13,695 bases of DNA from CAZCZY01 sp964503525 (GTDB lineage: Bacteria > Patescibacteriota > JAUYIX01), in the NCBI GenBank assembly GCA_964503525.1, contig CAZCZY010000048.1, positions 1 through 13,695 on the forward strand. Reading direction: 5' to 3'. The first letter of the stretch is position 1. Each line of letters opens with the position of its first letter. The notes beneath the pieces were generated by a model. The model had not been told where the DNA came from. It searched no databases and saw nothing but the letters and a program-made list of their open reading frames with translations. The translations under genes and the position numbers were made by a program. Below, one piece after another: positions 6,326-13,424 of this stretch.

Positions 6326-6360
6326 AACCCTGTCAGCTAACTGGCGGGGTTTTTCTTTTT
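6326..6360 (+). terminator. Rho-independent terminator of the vWA gene
   Basis: AACCCTGTCAG and CTGGCGGGGTT form an 11-bp stem (two G.T pairs) around the loop CTAA (6337-6340), followed by TTTTTCTTTTT. It acts on the plus strand. On the minus strand the hairpin lies just after trmD but lacks a following T-run. Confidence 0.9.
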
Positions 6361-6377
6361 GGCGCCGCGCAGTTTTT

Positions 6378-7079
6378 TTATGCGTTACTCGATCTCGCTT
6401 GCTCCGCGCGCCACTTTTTTATCGCGGCGTGGTTGCCGGACAATAAAACATCGGGCACCTTGAGTCCACGAAAATCGGCAGGTTTGGTGTATTGCGGATA
6501 TTCAAGCTCCCCATTCTCACCAAAACTTTCCTCGGCCAGACTTTCTTCTTTTCCCAGCACTCCCGGAATCAAGCGCGCTACTGCCTCGATGATGACAAGT
6601 GCGGCGAGTTCGCCTCCGCTTAAGACATATGGGCCGATAGAGATTGTTCGATCAACAAAATTTGTACGAACCCGCTCATCGATACCTTCGTAGCGCCCGG
6701 AGATAAATACGAGCTGGTCAAAGTCAGTGAGCTCGCGGGCCATGCTTTGCGTGAATGGCACTCCTCGCGGATCCATCAGAATGACTTGAGATTTTTTTGG
6801 ATCGCGTAATTTTCTTGCACTATTTTTTTCCGCTCCTCCAACCAGTGACTCAATTGCTTTAAAAAGTGGCTCAGGCTTCATCACCATGCCAGGTCCTCCG
6901 CCAAAGGGCGTGTCATCAACCGTGCGATGCGCGTCCGTTGTAAAATCTCGCAAATTAATCGCGTCTATTTTGATCGCACTAGCTTTTTGTCCGCGCCCCA
7001 AGATTGTCGCGCTCGAGTAATGTTCGATTATTTCTGGAAAAATCGTAATGACCTGAAAAAGTTTTGGTGTTTTAGTCAC
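6378..7079 (-). CDS. trmD: tRNA (guanine-N1)-methyltransferase TrmD
   Basis: TrmD makes m1G37 next to the anticodon, using S-adenosylmethionine, and prevents +1 frameshifting. The 233-residue protein has the family blocks VDDTPFGGGPGMVM (54-67), FISGRYEGIDERV (125-137), ISIGPYVLSGGELAAL (146-161), EAVARLIPGVLG (165-176) and VPDVLLSGNHAAI (208-220). The middle blocks form the trefoil knot that holds the cofactor. The start is GTG, preceded by a weak AGGATC. The protein is slightly shorter than the 240-255 usual because the C-terminal tail is short. R169 matches the catalytic arginine (E. coli R154). The proposed general base, E. coli D169 in the EDSF motif, is Glu here (E184 in EESF), and SIGDY is SIGPY. 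It is separated from khpA by a terminator and converges on the vWA gene. Confidence 0.97.
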   Translation of the reverse strand: MTKTPKLFQVITIFPEIIEHYSSATILGRGQKASAIKIDAINLRDFTTDAHRTVDDTPFGGGPGMVMKPEPLFKAIESLVGGAEKNSARKLRDPKKSQVILMDPRGVPFTQSMARELTDFDQLVFISGRYEGIDERVRTNFVDRTISIGPYVLSGGELAALVIIEAVARLIPGVLGKEESLAEESFGENGELEYPQYTKPADFRGLKVPDVLLSGNHAAIKKWRAEQARSSNA

Positions 7080-7138
7080 GAACTGATCCTGCCATAAAGG
7101 CGACTCAAATCACAAACGCCGCACCCATCGCAAACTGG

Positions 7139-7171
7139 ATAAAAACAAAAACACCGGCACGTGGCCGGTGC
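7139..7171 (-). terminator. Rho-independent terminator after khpA
   Basis: On the minus strand, CACCGGC-CACGT-GCCGGTG is a 7-bp GC-rich stem followed by TTTTTGTTTTTA. It lies between khpA and trmD, so trmD needs partial read-through or its own promoter, which I could not identify. Confidence 0.9.
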
Positions 7172-7189
7172 TCTTGTGGTATGGACTAA

Positions 7190-7205
7190 GCGACCCGTGG
7201 GTCGC
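7190..7205. promoter_or_regulatory. 16-bp palindrome just after khpA
   Basis: GCGACCC-GT-GGGTCGC is a perfect palindrome ending 9 nt downstream of the khpA stop. It could be a 3' hairpin that protects the mRNA, lying ahead of the terminator. No T-run follows. Confidence 0.4.
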
Positions 7206-7214
7206 ACAGATCAA

Positions 7215-7658
7215 TTAGATCTTAAGATCGTCCATCGGGCTCGAAGGTGCCTCTGCGGCTGGCATTTCACCAGCAGGCGCAGCAGCCGGCATATCTTCTT
7301 TGGCACTCGGGGTAGCCGGGCCACCTCGTGAGTCACCCTGTGGGCGCTCATCTTGAGGACCTTGTTCGCCACGTGGCTCGTTCATTTCTTTGAAGCGCTT
7401 GCCACCTTCTGGCTCAAGGATTTTTAGGTTGACGCGTGCGTCGTTCTTGGCGCCAATGACGCGAAGCAACGTTCGCACTGACTTTGCAGTCTGTCCCTGG
7501 CGGCCAATAACTTGGCCCATGTCCTCGGGGTGGACTGTTAGTGTAATCAACACACCCATCTCATCAATGGTGCGTTCGGACTTAACGGCGTCGGGGTGAT
7601 CCACTATGGATTTGATCACGTACTCGACAAACTCTTGGTCGGCATATCGTTCTGCCAT
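7215..7658 (-). CDS. khpA: KH-domain RNA-binding protein KhpA, with a long C-terminal tail
   Basis: Residues 1-85 form a single KH domain of the KhpA/YlqC type. The RNA-binding loop GRQG is at 52-55 in GQVIGRQGQTAKSVRTLL, and the fold ends with VNLKILEP. Family members are usually 75-85 residues. This one has 147, the extra being a disordered acidic and Pro/Ala/Gly-rich tail. In other bacteria KhpA pairs with KhpB and binds mRNA and small RNAs, affecting cell division. Its usual place beside rpsP and trmD is kept. It has its own promoter (7731-7759) after rpsP and a terminator after it. The ATG at 7658 has no Shine-Dalgarno sequence, and its transcript would have a leader of about 65 nt. Confidence 0.92.
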   Translation of the reverse strand: MAERYADQEFVEYVIKSIVDHPDAVKSERTIDEMGVLITLTVHPEDMGQVIGRQGQTAKSVRTLLRVIGAKNDARVNLKILEPEGGKRFKEMNEPRGEQGPQDERPQGDSRGGPATPSAKEDMPAAAPAGEMPAAEAPSSPMDDLKI

Positions 7659-7730
7659 GTCTGTGTAAGGTTAGGGGTTAGTGCTGATGGGTTCGCCACT
7701 TTTTTAGGGCACGAACTCAAAGCAAGGCGC

Positions 7731-7759
7731 ACGGTAGCAGTTTTTATCGTCGGTGTCAA
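7731..7759 (-). promoter_or_regulatory. khpA promoter
   Basis: On the minus strand, -35 TTGACA (7754-7759, perfect) and a weak -10 TACCGT (7731-7736) are 17 bp apart. The -10 is preceded by TGC, an extended -10 that would compensate. The predicted start is near 7724. Confidence 0.55.
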
Positions 7760-7780
7760 GTTCGGTCGACGCAAGTTCAA

Positions 7781-7793
7781 TGTGGTCGAACCA
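7781..7793 (-). other. Hairpin after rpsP
   Basis: GTGGT-TCG-ACCAC forms a 5-bp hairpin about 25 nt after the rpsP stop. It has no T-run, so it is not a standard terminator. It overlaps no promoter element. Confidence 0.35.
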
Positions 7794-7817
7794 CCCGACT
7801 TTTAGCCCTTAGGTCTG

Positions 7818-8303
7818 CTATTTTTTGGCCTGGGGGGCCTCGGGTGTTGGTTTTTCTACTGCAGGCTTGCCTTCCTCGGCTGGTTTGGCTGTTTCTGCAG
7901 CTTTAGCCGCTTCCGGAGGCTTGGCCTGGGCCTTTTGCTTGGCCTCGTGGCGCTTTTTGATGTCTTTTGCGACTTGTTCTTTCCAGGCGCGCTTTCCCTG
8001 TTGGGTCTTGCGGGCAGCCTCACGGCGCGCGCGCTCATGCGCCAATTGAGGAACCTGCTCAAGTTTGATTAAATCCTGTTTAACTAACAATTCTGCCGCT
8101 GAGATTGTCGGTGTTGCGCCGATCTTCATCCAGTGATCGAGACGCTCTTTGTTCGTGACAACTTTTGACGGATTACTTTTTGGATCGTAAGAACCCAAAA
8201 TCTCAACCACGTGGGAATGGGGCGAACGAGTTTTTTCTTGGACGACGAGGCGATATGAGGGCCAGTTTTTGCGGCCAACGCGCGCCAAACGAATAGAAAG
8301 CAT
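7818..8303 (-). CDS. rpsP: 30S ribosomal protein bS16 with a Lys/Ala/Pro tail
   Basis: bS16 is an assembly protein of the 30S 5' domain. I placed the start at the ATG at 8303, giving MLSIRLARVGRKNWPSYRLVV, the standard bS16 N-terminus. An in-frame start at 8339 would add 12 unrelated residues and overlap smc. The bS16 fold covers residues 1-80 (GSYDPKSNP, then LDHWMKIGATPT). Residues 85-161 are a basic then Pro/Ala/Glu-rich tail, nearly doubling the usual 80-90 residues. The start lies 32 nt after the smc stop, so they are probably co-transcribed. The sequence before the ATG (CCCCTC) is not a Shine-Dalgarno sequence. Confidence 0.96.
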   Translation of the reverse strand: MLSIRLARVGRKNWPSYRLVVQEKTRSPHSHVVEILGSYDPKSNPSKVVTNKERLDHWMKIGATPTISAAELLVKQDLIKLEQVPQLAHERARREAARKTQQGKRAWKEQVAKDIKKRHEAKQKAQAKPPEAAKAAETAKPAEEGKPAVEKPTPEAPQAKK

Positions 8304-8335
8304 GAGGGGCAGACTAGCCGAGCAGGGCCGACCTG

Positions 8336-11044
8336 TCAACGAAGCGCGACCACGCTGTCAACACTGTCGAGCTTAACCGAGAGCAGTTTGGAGACACCGT
8401 CTTTTTGCATGGTTACGCCGTAGAGGATTCCGGCATGGCGCATGGTTTCGCGGTTATGCGTGATGGTGATGAACTGTGTTTTGGCCGCTAGGCTTTTGAT
8501 GATGCGCGCAAAGCGGCGCGAGTTGGCTTCGTCGAGCGCCGCGTCCACTTCGTCGAGGATGACAAAAGGGGAGGGCTTGGTCGCGAGAATTCCCGAGAGC
8601 AAGGCAATCGAGGTGAGCGCTTTTTCTCCGCCGGACAACATGCCGATAGTTTGAAGTTTTTTGCCGGGAGGTGTGGCCTTGATGTCGACGCCGGCGATCG
8701 TGTCGGATTCTCGCAGGCGCTCGACCTCGCGGGTGACTTCATCTTCGGGTGTGAGCGGGGACTCGCGGTCTGTAGCAGCGCGTGCCGTGGCTGAAGAATT
8801 CGCGGCGGCGTCTACTGCTGCGTCAATTGCGTCACTTGGCTGTGCAACTTTCCTCACCGGCCGCAGCGGAAGCAATTTTGCCGTACCACCGCTGAACAAA
8901 ACTTTAAACGCGCGATCAAATTCAACGTTGATTGCAGTAAGTGAGTCAAAAAAGAGTCGGTGAATTTTTTGGTCAAGTTCGTGGATGACCTCGCGGAGCT
9001 TGTCAGAGGCTTCGGCCAAATCTTTGGACTGTGTCGATAAAAATTCAAAGCGCTCGTTGGTCTCGCGGTATTCTTGCATGACGGTCTCGTCGATCCCGCC
9101 GGCTTGCTCGAGTTTTTTTCTGAGTGCGTCTATTTTGGCTTTGAGTTTGGTGCGTGCGTCAGGAGTCAGAGCGTCTGCACCTCCGCGTGCCAGACTTTTT
9201 GCTCGTTCTTCGCCCAAGAATTCTTTGGTCTCACCAAGCAAATCTTCGCGTCGTACATCAAATTTTCCTTTGGCGACATTGAGTTGTCCTTGTTGTTCGA
9301 TTGTGGAGGCCAACTCGTGACGAACATCAGCCAAATGTTCTTCCGAGGCGAGCGTTTTTTTACGAATGCCAGTGACTTCTGTGTCGAGCTGCGCTTGTTC
9401 ATGTTGCAAGCTGCGCAATTGCTCGTCCTCTGTCGCGAGGCGCTGTTCTATGTCGGTCAGCTCGGACTTGATCGCTTCGAGAGCGGCTTTTTTTGCGCCG
9501 GCTGCTCCGGATTTCTTGGCACCGACGAGTTGTGCTTTTAGATTCTTTAATTGTGTTTGTAACTCCGCAATTTGTTTGGACAAAAACTTATGTTCCGTCT
9601 CGCGGGTCGCAAGCTGCTCGCGCGAGCCAGCGAGTTCGGCCAAGATGCCGTCGCGCGCTTCTAGTACACGGTCGAGCTCTTGATTGAGTTGCGTCATGTC
9701 GATGGGTTCGGAGCGTTTTACTTTGGCGGCAAGAACGTCGAGCTGCTGTCGGGGTTGTTCTGCAAGTGTCGCCATATCCGCTAACCTGGCTAAATCTGGG
9801 GCAGTTTGCACTTTCTGCAGCTGGCTTAACAGCCGATCAAACCCTTGCTGGATCTCTTTAACCAGTTTGGCAATTTCTTTGTGATCGAGCGCACGCCCGG
9901 GTCGTTGCTCGGTCAATTTTGCGCGCAGTGTCGCAACCTGCTTGGCGGTTTTTTCGCTTTCACGCTCTGCTTTGCTCACTTGGTTTCGCAGGGCATCAAC
10001 TTGGGGGACCAGTGTTGCGGCACGGCGCATCAAACGGTCCATCTGTGTTTCTATCTCGGCAATTTGCGCGGGTAGCATGGCCAAGTCGAGGGGCAATTCT
10101 TTTTCTTGTAGCGATGCTTGGCGGCGACGAACATCGGCCCGCACCTGATCAAACTCGGAAATATTCTGTCGCGCTTGATCAATGCGTTGCTCAAGTAGAC
10201 GCCGTTGCCCTTCTAGCGCTGCTTGCCCGGCCGCCGCGTGACTTTTTTCTAGTGCCGTGATTTCTGCTTCAAGTTTTTGCCGCTGCGCCGTAATTTTTTC
10301 TAGGGCAGTAATATCCTGCGCGGCGGCCGTGTCTATGGCAGCCAGTTCTGCACCAAACCACGTCAGGCTTGTTTGCGTCAGTTCTTTTTCGATCTCCTCG
10401 CGCAGTGCGGCGCGTTCTGCTTGGCGCTTGAGACTATTAAGCCGAGGCCGAATTTCTTGCACCAAATCGTCCACACGTATTAAATTGCGACGCGTAGTTT
10501 CTAACTTCCGCAGCGTCGATTCTTTTTTAATTTGAAATTGTTTAACCCCCGCCGCTTCTTCAAAAAACTCTTTACGCTCGGCGGGACTAGCGCGCAAAAT
10601 ATCGTCGACTTGTCCCTGGCCGATGACGGCATAGCTGCGTTCGCCTAGGCCGGCTTTGATGAGTAACTCGTGGATGTCCATGAGACGAACCTTGGCCGCA
10701 TTAATCTCATACTCGCTGGTACCATCGCGAAAAATTCGACGCGAGATGGCAACCTCGGCTGCGTCGACCGGTAGGCGACCGTCAGCATTATCAAAAGTGA
10801 GTGTCACCTCCGCCATCGAGTGTGCGGCCCGCATGCCTGAACCGGCAAAAATCACATCCTCACTCTTTTTACCGCGCAACGTTTTGAGTGACATTTCTCC
10901 GAGCACCCAGCGCACTGCGTCGGCCACGTTTGATTTACCAGATCCGTTGGGGCCAACGACTGCAGTCACACCAGGATTAAACTCGAGGTGTGTGGGCAGC
11001 GCAAAACTTTTAAACCCGTTGAGATCGAGCGCCTTTAAGTGCAT
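8336..11044 (-). CDS. smc: Chromosome segregation SMC ATPase, short and apparently hingeless
   Basis: SMC dimers are ATP-driven DNA-loop motors that compact and separate chromosomes. Head motifs are complete: Walker A GPNGSGKS (31-38), Q-loop region VIGQGQVDDIL (140-150), ABC signature LSGGEKAL (803-810), Walker B FVILDEVDAALDE (827-839) and switch histidine THN (862-864). The protein has 902 residues, against about 1150-1190 for typical bacterial SMC. Coiled coils run about 170-410 and 450-715. Between them (about 380-460) is only a short linker that lacks the globular hinge of about 150 residues with its conserved glycines. The C-terminal head has an Ala/Asp/Ser-rich insertion (about 730-785). 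The frame is open throughout. It follows the DUF456 gene by 14 nt in the rnc-smc-rpsP order. SbcC or Rad50 is unlikely: no CxxC zinc hook is present. Confidence 0.93.
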   Translation of the reverse strand: MHLKALDLNGFKSFALPTHLEFNPGVTAVVGPNGSGKSNVADAVRWVLGEMSLKTLRGKKSEDVIFAGSGMRAAHSMAEVTLTFDNADGRLPVDAAEVAISRRIFRDGTSEYEINAAKVRLMDIHELLIKAGLGERSYAVIGQGQVDDILRASPAERKEFFEEAAGVKQFQIKKESTLRKLETTRRNLIRVDDLVQEIRPRLNSLKRQAERAALREEIEKELTQTSLTWFGAELAAIDTAAAQDITALEKITAQRQKLEAEITALEKSHAAAGQAALEGQRRLLEQRIDQARQNISEFDQVRADVRRRQASLQEKELPLDLAMLPAQIAEIETQMDRLMRRAATLVPQVDALRNQVSKAERESEKTAKQVATLRAKLTEQRPGRALDHKEIAKLVKEIQQGFDRLLSQLQKVQTAPDLARLADMATLAEQPRQQLDVLAAKVKRSEPIDMTQLNQELDRVLEARDGILAELAGSREQLATRETEHKFLSKQIAELQTQLKNLKAQLVGAKKSGAAGAKKAALEAIKSELTDIEQRLATEDEQLRSLQHEQAQLDTEVTGIRKKTLASEEHLADVRHELASTIEQQGQLNVAKGKFDVRREDLLGETKEFLGEERAKSLARGGADALTPDARTKLKAKIDALRKKLEQAGGIDETVMQEYRETNERFEFLSTQSKDLAEASDKLREVIHELDQKIHRLFFDSLTAINVEFDRAFKVLFSGGTAKLLPLRPVRKVAQPSDAIDAAVDAAANSSATARAATDRESPLTPEDEVTREVERLRESDTIAGVDIKATPPGKKLQTIGMLSGGEKALTSIALLSGILATKPSPFVILDEVDAALDEANSRRFARIIKSLAAKTQFITITHNRETMRHAGILYGVTMQKDGVSKLLSVKLDSVDSVVALR

Positions 11045-11058
11045 GGCAGTAGTCTAAA

Positions 11059-11601
11059 TTAGAACAGCGCAATTACAAAGATCGCGATCATGGCAAAGCC
11101 TAGGGCCAGCTGGACAAAGACGCTACCAAAAACGCCAAGGACGCCACCCAAGCCTGCCTTTGCTGACCTCTTAACGCTTGAGGTCGCTACAAGTTCAAAG
11201 GCAAACGCAAACAGAAAAGGAAAAATGACAAGGTTGAATAACCCCAGCGGTGTTGGAATAAAAATCGCGAGAATCGTTCCAAGAAAAGCGCCAAATGTTC
11301 CCCAGCCGGTGCTGCCCAGTTTTTTGGCCCCAAAATAGGAGGCCAGATATTGCAGCAGGGTCGAGATCGTCGCGATGAGGCCGAGTGCCAACAAGACGGT
11401 ACCGCTAATTTCTGCAAAGCCCGTAGCTAGTCCATAAATAAGGGCACCCACAAAAATCAGTGGCGTGCCTGGTAAAAAAGGCAAAAATGTCCCAATCAAG
11501 CCAACCAACATAAACACAAACGCAACTAAGGCGCCGGCTATCTGCGCCAGATTTAGGTTCGAAAAATAATTACCGACTTGTTGCAGTGCGTCTCTTAGCA
11601 C
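11059..11601 (-). CDS. DUF456 family integral membrane protein
   Basis: The 180-residue protein is strongly hydrophobic with about five or six membrane segments (near 19-41, 46-60, 65-88, 103-120, 121-138 and 150-178). The block GLIGTFLPFLPGTPLIFVGALIYG (35-57) and the later FGAKKLGSTGWGTFGAFLG (90-108) match the DUF456 family as I remember it. These have glycine-rich hairpins and no known function. The start is GTG and shares one base with the TAG stop of rnc, so translation is probably coupled. It lies between rnc and smc, which may only reflect operon architecture. Confidence 0.8.
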   Translation of the reverse strand: MLRDALQQVGNYFSNLNLAQIAGALVAFVFMLVGLIGTFLPFLPGTPLIFVGALIYGLATGFAEISGTVLLALGLIATISTLLQYLASYFGAKKLGSTGWGTFGAFLGTILAIFIPTPLGLFNLVIFPFLFAFAFELVATSSVKRSAKAGLGGVLGVFGSVFVQLALGFAMIAIFVIALF

Positions 11602-12299
11602 TAGTCCCAGCCCTTTTTCTGGAGTGCGTCGGTGGCAGCAGTCAGTTGCGCTTCTTGTTTGGAAGAACCCTCACCGATGCCACTCATTTCTGAGCCCAAG
11701 TACACGCCAACCCTAAAACGTTTGTCATGATCCGGTCCAAATGCTTCGAGTACTTTATACATTGGTGTTACATGTAATTCCTCCTGCGCGCGCTCTTGCA
11801 GTTTGGACTTGGGGTCGAGGTAGAGTTCGTTTTTAATAATGCCGGCGAGTTCTACAATCAACTCGCGGTTAATAAAAACACGTGATGGTTCAAAGCCTTG
11901 GTCGAGGTAAATCGCGCCGACCACGGCCTCAAAAGCATTGCCGAGAATATACTCGCGTGCACGGCCAGTATCTTTGGCCTCGCCCTTGGATAGATACAAA
12001 TATTGTTCAAAATCGAGGCGCCGAGAAAGCTCTGAGAGTTTTTTAGAATTTACAATCGAACTGCGCCAATTAGTAAGGTCGCCCTCGGGATTAGGATAGG
12101 TGCGATAAAGATATTCTGTAACGACCAGTTCGAGTACCGCATCGCCTAAAAATTCCAGACGCTCGTTATGACCGAGTTCAAAATCGGGATTCTCGTTTAA
12201 GAAGCTACGGTGCACCAGCGCCTGACGAAGCAAATCGAGGTTCTTAAAGGTGACCCCAATCTTCCTTTCTAGTTGGTGAAAATCTGGAGTGGTTGGCAT
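11601..12299 (-). CDS. rnc: Ribonuclease III
   Basis: RNase III cuts double-stranded RNA, including the stems that release pre-16S and pre-23S RNA. The 232-residue protein is the normal length. The catalytic domain (1-150) has the signature NERLEFLGD (45-53) with E49 and D53, and GNAFEAVVGAIYLDQG (120-135) with E124. The residue matching E. coli D114 is Asn (N121), as I recall in several other bacterial lineages, so activity is likely kept. A double-stranded-RNA-binding domain (about 163-230) ends GSSKQEAQLTAATDALQKKG. The gene starts 5 nt after nusB. The natural substrate is visible in this window: the 26-bp stem around the 16S gene. Confidence 0.97.
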   Translation of the reverse strand: MPTTPDFHQLERKIGVTFKNLDLLRQALVHRSFLNENPDFELGHNERLEFLGDAVLELVVTEYLYRTYPNPEGDLTNWRSSIVNSKKLSELSRRLDFEQYLYLSKGEAKDTGRAREYILGNAFEAVVGAIYLDQGFEPSRVFINRELIVELAGIIKNELYLDPKSKLQERAQEELHVTPMYKVLEAFGPDHDKRFRVGVYLGSEMSGIGEGSSKQEAQLTAATDALQKKGWD

Positions 12300-12304
12300 G
12301 GGTT

Positions 12305-12937
12305 TTATTTTGATGGATCTTTGGCTTCTTTTGCTTTCTTAGTTGGAGTTTTATTGCTGGTTTTATCAGTGGTAGGTTCCGGAGGCGGGAGTGGTGCATC
12401 CACTGACGGGGGTGGCGGCTTGACTGGTTCTGGCAACTTGACCTCGACCCCTTTTGCTTTGGCTTCTTCGAGCGCAGCTTTGCGGGCAGCCATTTTTTCT
12501 GCGGTCATTTCGTCGGCTTCTTCGCCGCCGAGTTGTCGATAGAGCGTGCCGAGCACACCGTTTACAAATCGACCACTGGCTTCTCCGCCAAATGTTTTTG
12601 CTAATTCGATTGCCTCATTGATGGCGACCTTGGGTGGAATTTGTTTATCGTATTGCAACTCGTAAATGCCGATACGAAGTATGTTGCGATCAACTGTTGT
12701 GATTTGTTCGAGCGGCCACTCTGGGGCGGTCTTAACAATTTTGGCGTCGATATCTGCTTGGTTTTTGACGACACCTTCAACGAGTCCATACGCAAATTCA
12801 TCGTCCTTTAGTCCAGGCGCAAACTCCTTAATATTATGCGCAACCATCTCCTTGAGCGTTTCCACCGGTCTCTTGTTGAAGTCCCACTCGTAGAGGGACT
12901 GCATTGCAATGGTTCGAGCAAGATGTCGGTTGGCCAT
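12305..12937 (-). CDS. nusB: Transcription antitermination factor NusB with a C-terminal tail
   Basis: NusB with ribosomal protein S10 binds boxA and keeps RNA polymerase processive on rRNA operons. Residues 1-137 carry the NusB helical fold: NRHLARTIAMQSLYEWDF at the N-terminus, TVDRNILRIGIYEL (81-94), then INEAIELAKTFGG (106-118) and GRFVNGVLGTLY (122-133). The family is usually 130-150 residues. Here 70 more follow: a charged helix (140-165), a proline-rich stretch (170-190) and a basic end. It is the first gene after a good promoter (13001-13029) and heads the nusB-rnc-DUF456-smc-rpsP unit. Confidence 0.95.
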   Translation of the reverse strand: MANRHLARTIAMQSLYEWDFNKRPVETLKEMVAHNIKEFAPGLKDDEFAYGLVEGVVKNQADIDAKIVKTAPEWPLEQITTVDRNILRIGIYELQYDKQIPPKVAINEAIELAKTFGGEASGRFVNGVLGTLYRQLGGEEADEMTAEKMAARKAALEEAKAKGVEVKLPEPVKPPPPSVDAPLPPPEPTTDKTSNKTPTKKAKEAKDPSK

Positions 12938-13000
12938 GTCGTTGGTCTAGTGTCTTTAAGAACGCCGTGAGCTTGTAGCTGATTGCTTAGCTTGGCGGAG

Positions 13001-13029
13001 ACTATAGCCGAACTGGGCGGAAAAATCAA
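13001..13029 (-). promoter_or_regulatory. Promoter of the nusB-rnc-smc-rpsP unit
   Basis: On the minus strand, -35 TTGATT (13024-13029) and -10 TATAGT (13001-13006, five of six) are 17 bp apart. The predicted start is near 12994, leaving a leader of about 57 nt before the nusB ATG. It lies directly after the rpmF terminator, which supports a new transcription unit. Confidence 0.7.
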
Positions 13030-13048
13030 GCCGAAAATCTCAACAAAC

Positions 13049-13074
13049 AAAAAACCCACTCGAGCGGGTTTTTT
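13049..13074. terminator. Bidirectional rho-independent terminator after rpmF
   Basis: AAAAAACCC(A/C)C and GCGGGTTTTTT form a stem of up to 11 bp with a 4-base loop (TCGA on the minus strand). On the minus strand it is followed by TTTTTTGTTTGTTG and ends the gyrA-rpmF unit. The T-run on the plus side would also stop transcription from the left. Confidence 0.9.
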
Positions 13075-13100
13075 GGAAAATCCAGAAAACGTCGGAATCC

Positions 13101-13403
13101 TTATTTTTTCTCTGGCTTGTCTGACTTGACGGTCTTGCCCGGCTTGGTTTCTTGTGCGGCCTTTTTCTCTCGGTCGGCGGCGGCTTTTAGGGCAGAGCGG
13201 CGCTCAGACCGAGTAACTTTGTGTTTAACGTCGAGGACTTTCTCGCCCTTATAATATCCGCAGACGTGACAGGCAACGTGAGGCATTTTGGGAGTCGCGC
13301 ACTTGGGACATTTAACTAATACTGGTGCCTTTAGACGACTCGCCCACGCCGAACGGCGCATGTGGGTGAGGGCGCGGGGATGACGTTTTCCTGGTAGGGC
13401 CAT
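13101..13403 (-). CDS. rpmF: 50S ribosomal protein bL32, zinc-ribbon form, with a basic tail
   Basis: The 100-residue protein begins MALPGKRHPRALTHMRRSAW, typical of bL32 with its basic arm into rRNA. It keeps four zinc-binding cysteines (C32, C35, C45, C48: CPKC...CHVC) and the CGYYKG block. This is the zinc-dependent rather than the Cys-less paralogue. Residues 62-100 are a Lys/Ala/Glu-rich tail, since bL32 is usually 55-65 residues. It starts 21 nt after the gyrA stop. There is no Shine-Dalgarno sequence before the ATG. Confidence 0.96.
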   Translation of the reverse strand: MALPGKRHPRALTHMRRSAWASRLKAPVLVKCPKCATPKMPHVACHVCGYYKGEKVLDVKHKVTRSERRSALKAAADREKKAAQETKPGKTVKSDKPEKK

Positions 13404-13424
13404 GTGAGTAGTCGTTCGAGCCTA

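Noticed and set aside
11601..12299. RNase III as inactive because of Asn at the D114 position
   Set aside because: Asn occurs at this position in RNase III of other bacteria as far as I recall, and the other three acidic residues and the dsRNA-binding domain are intact.
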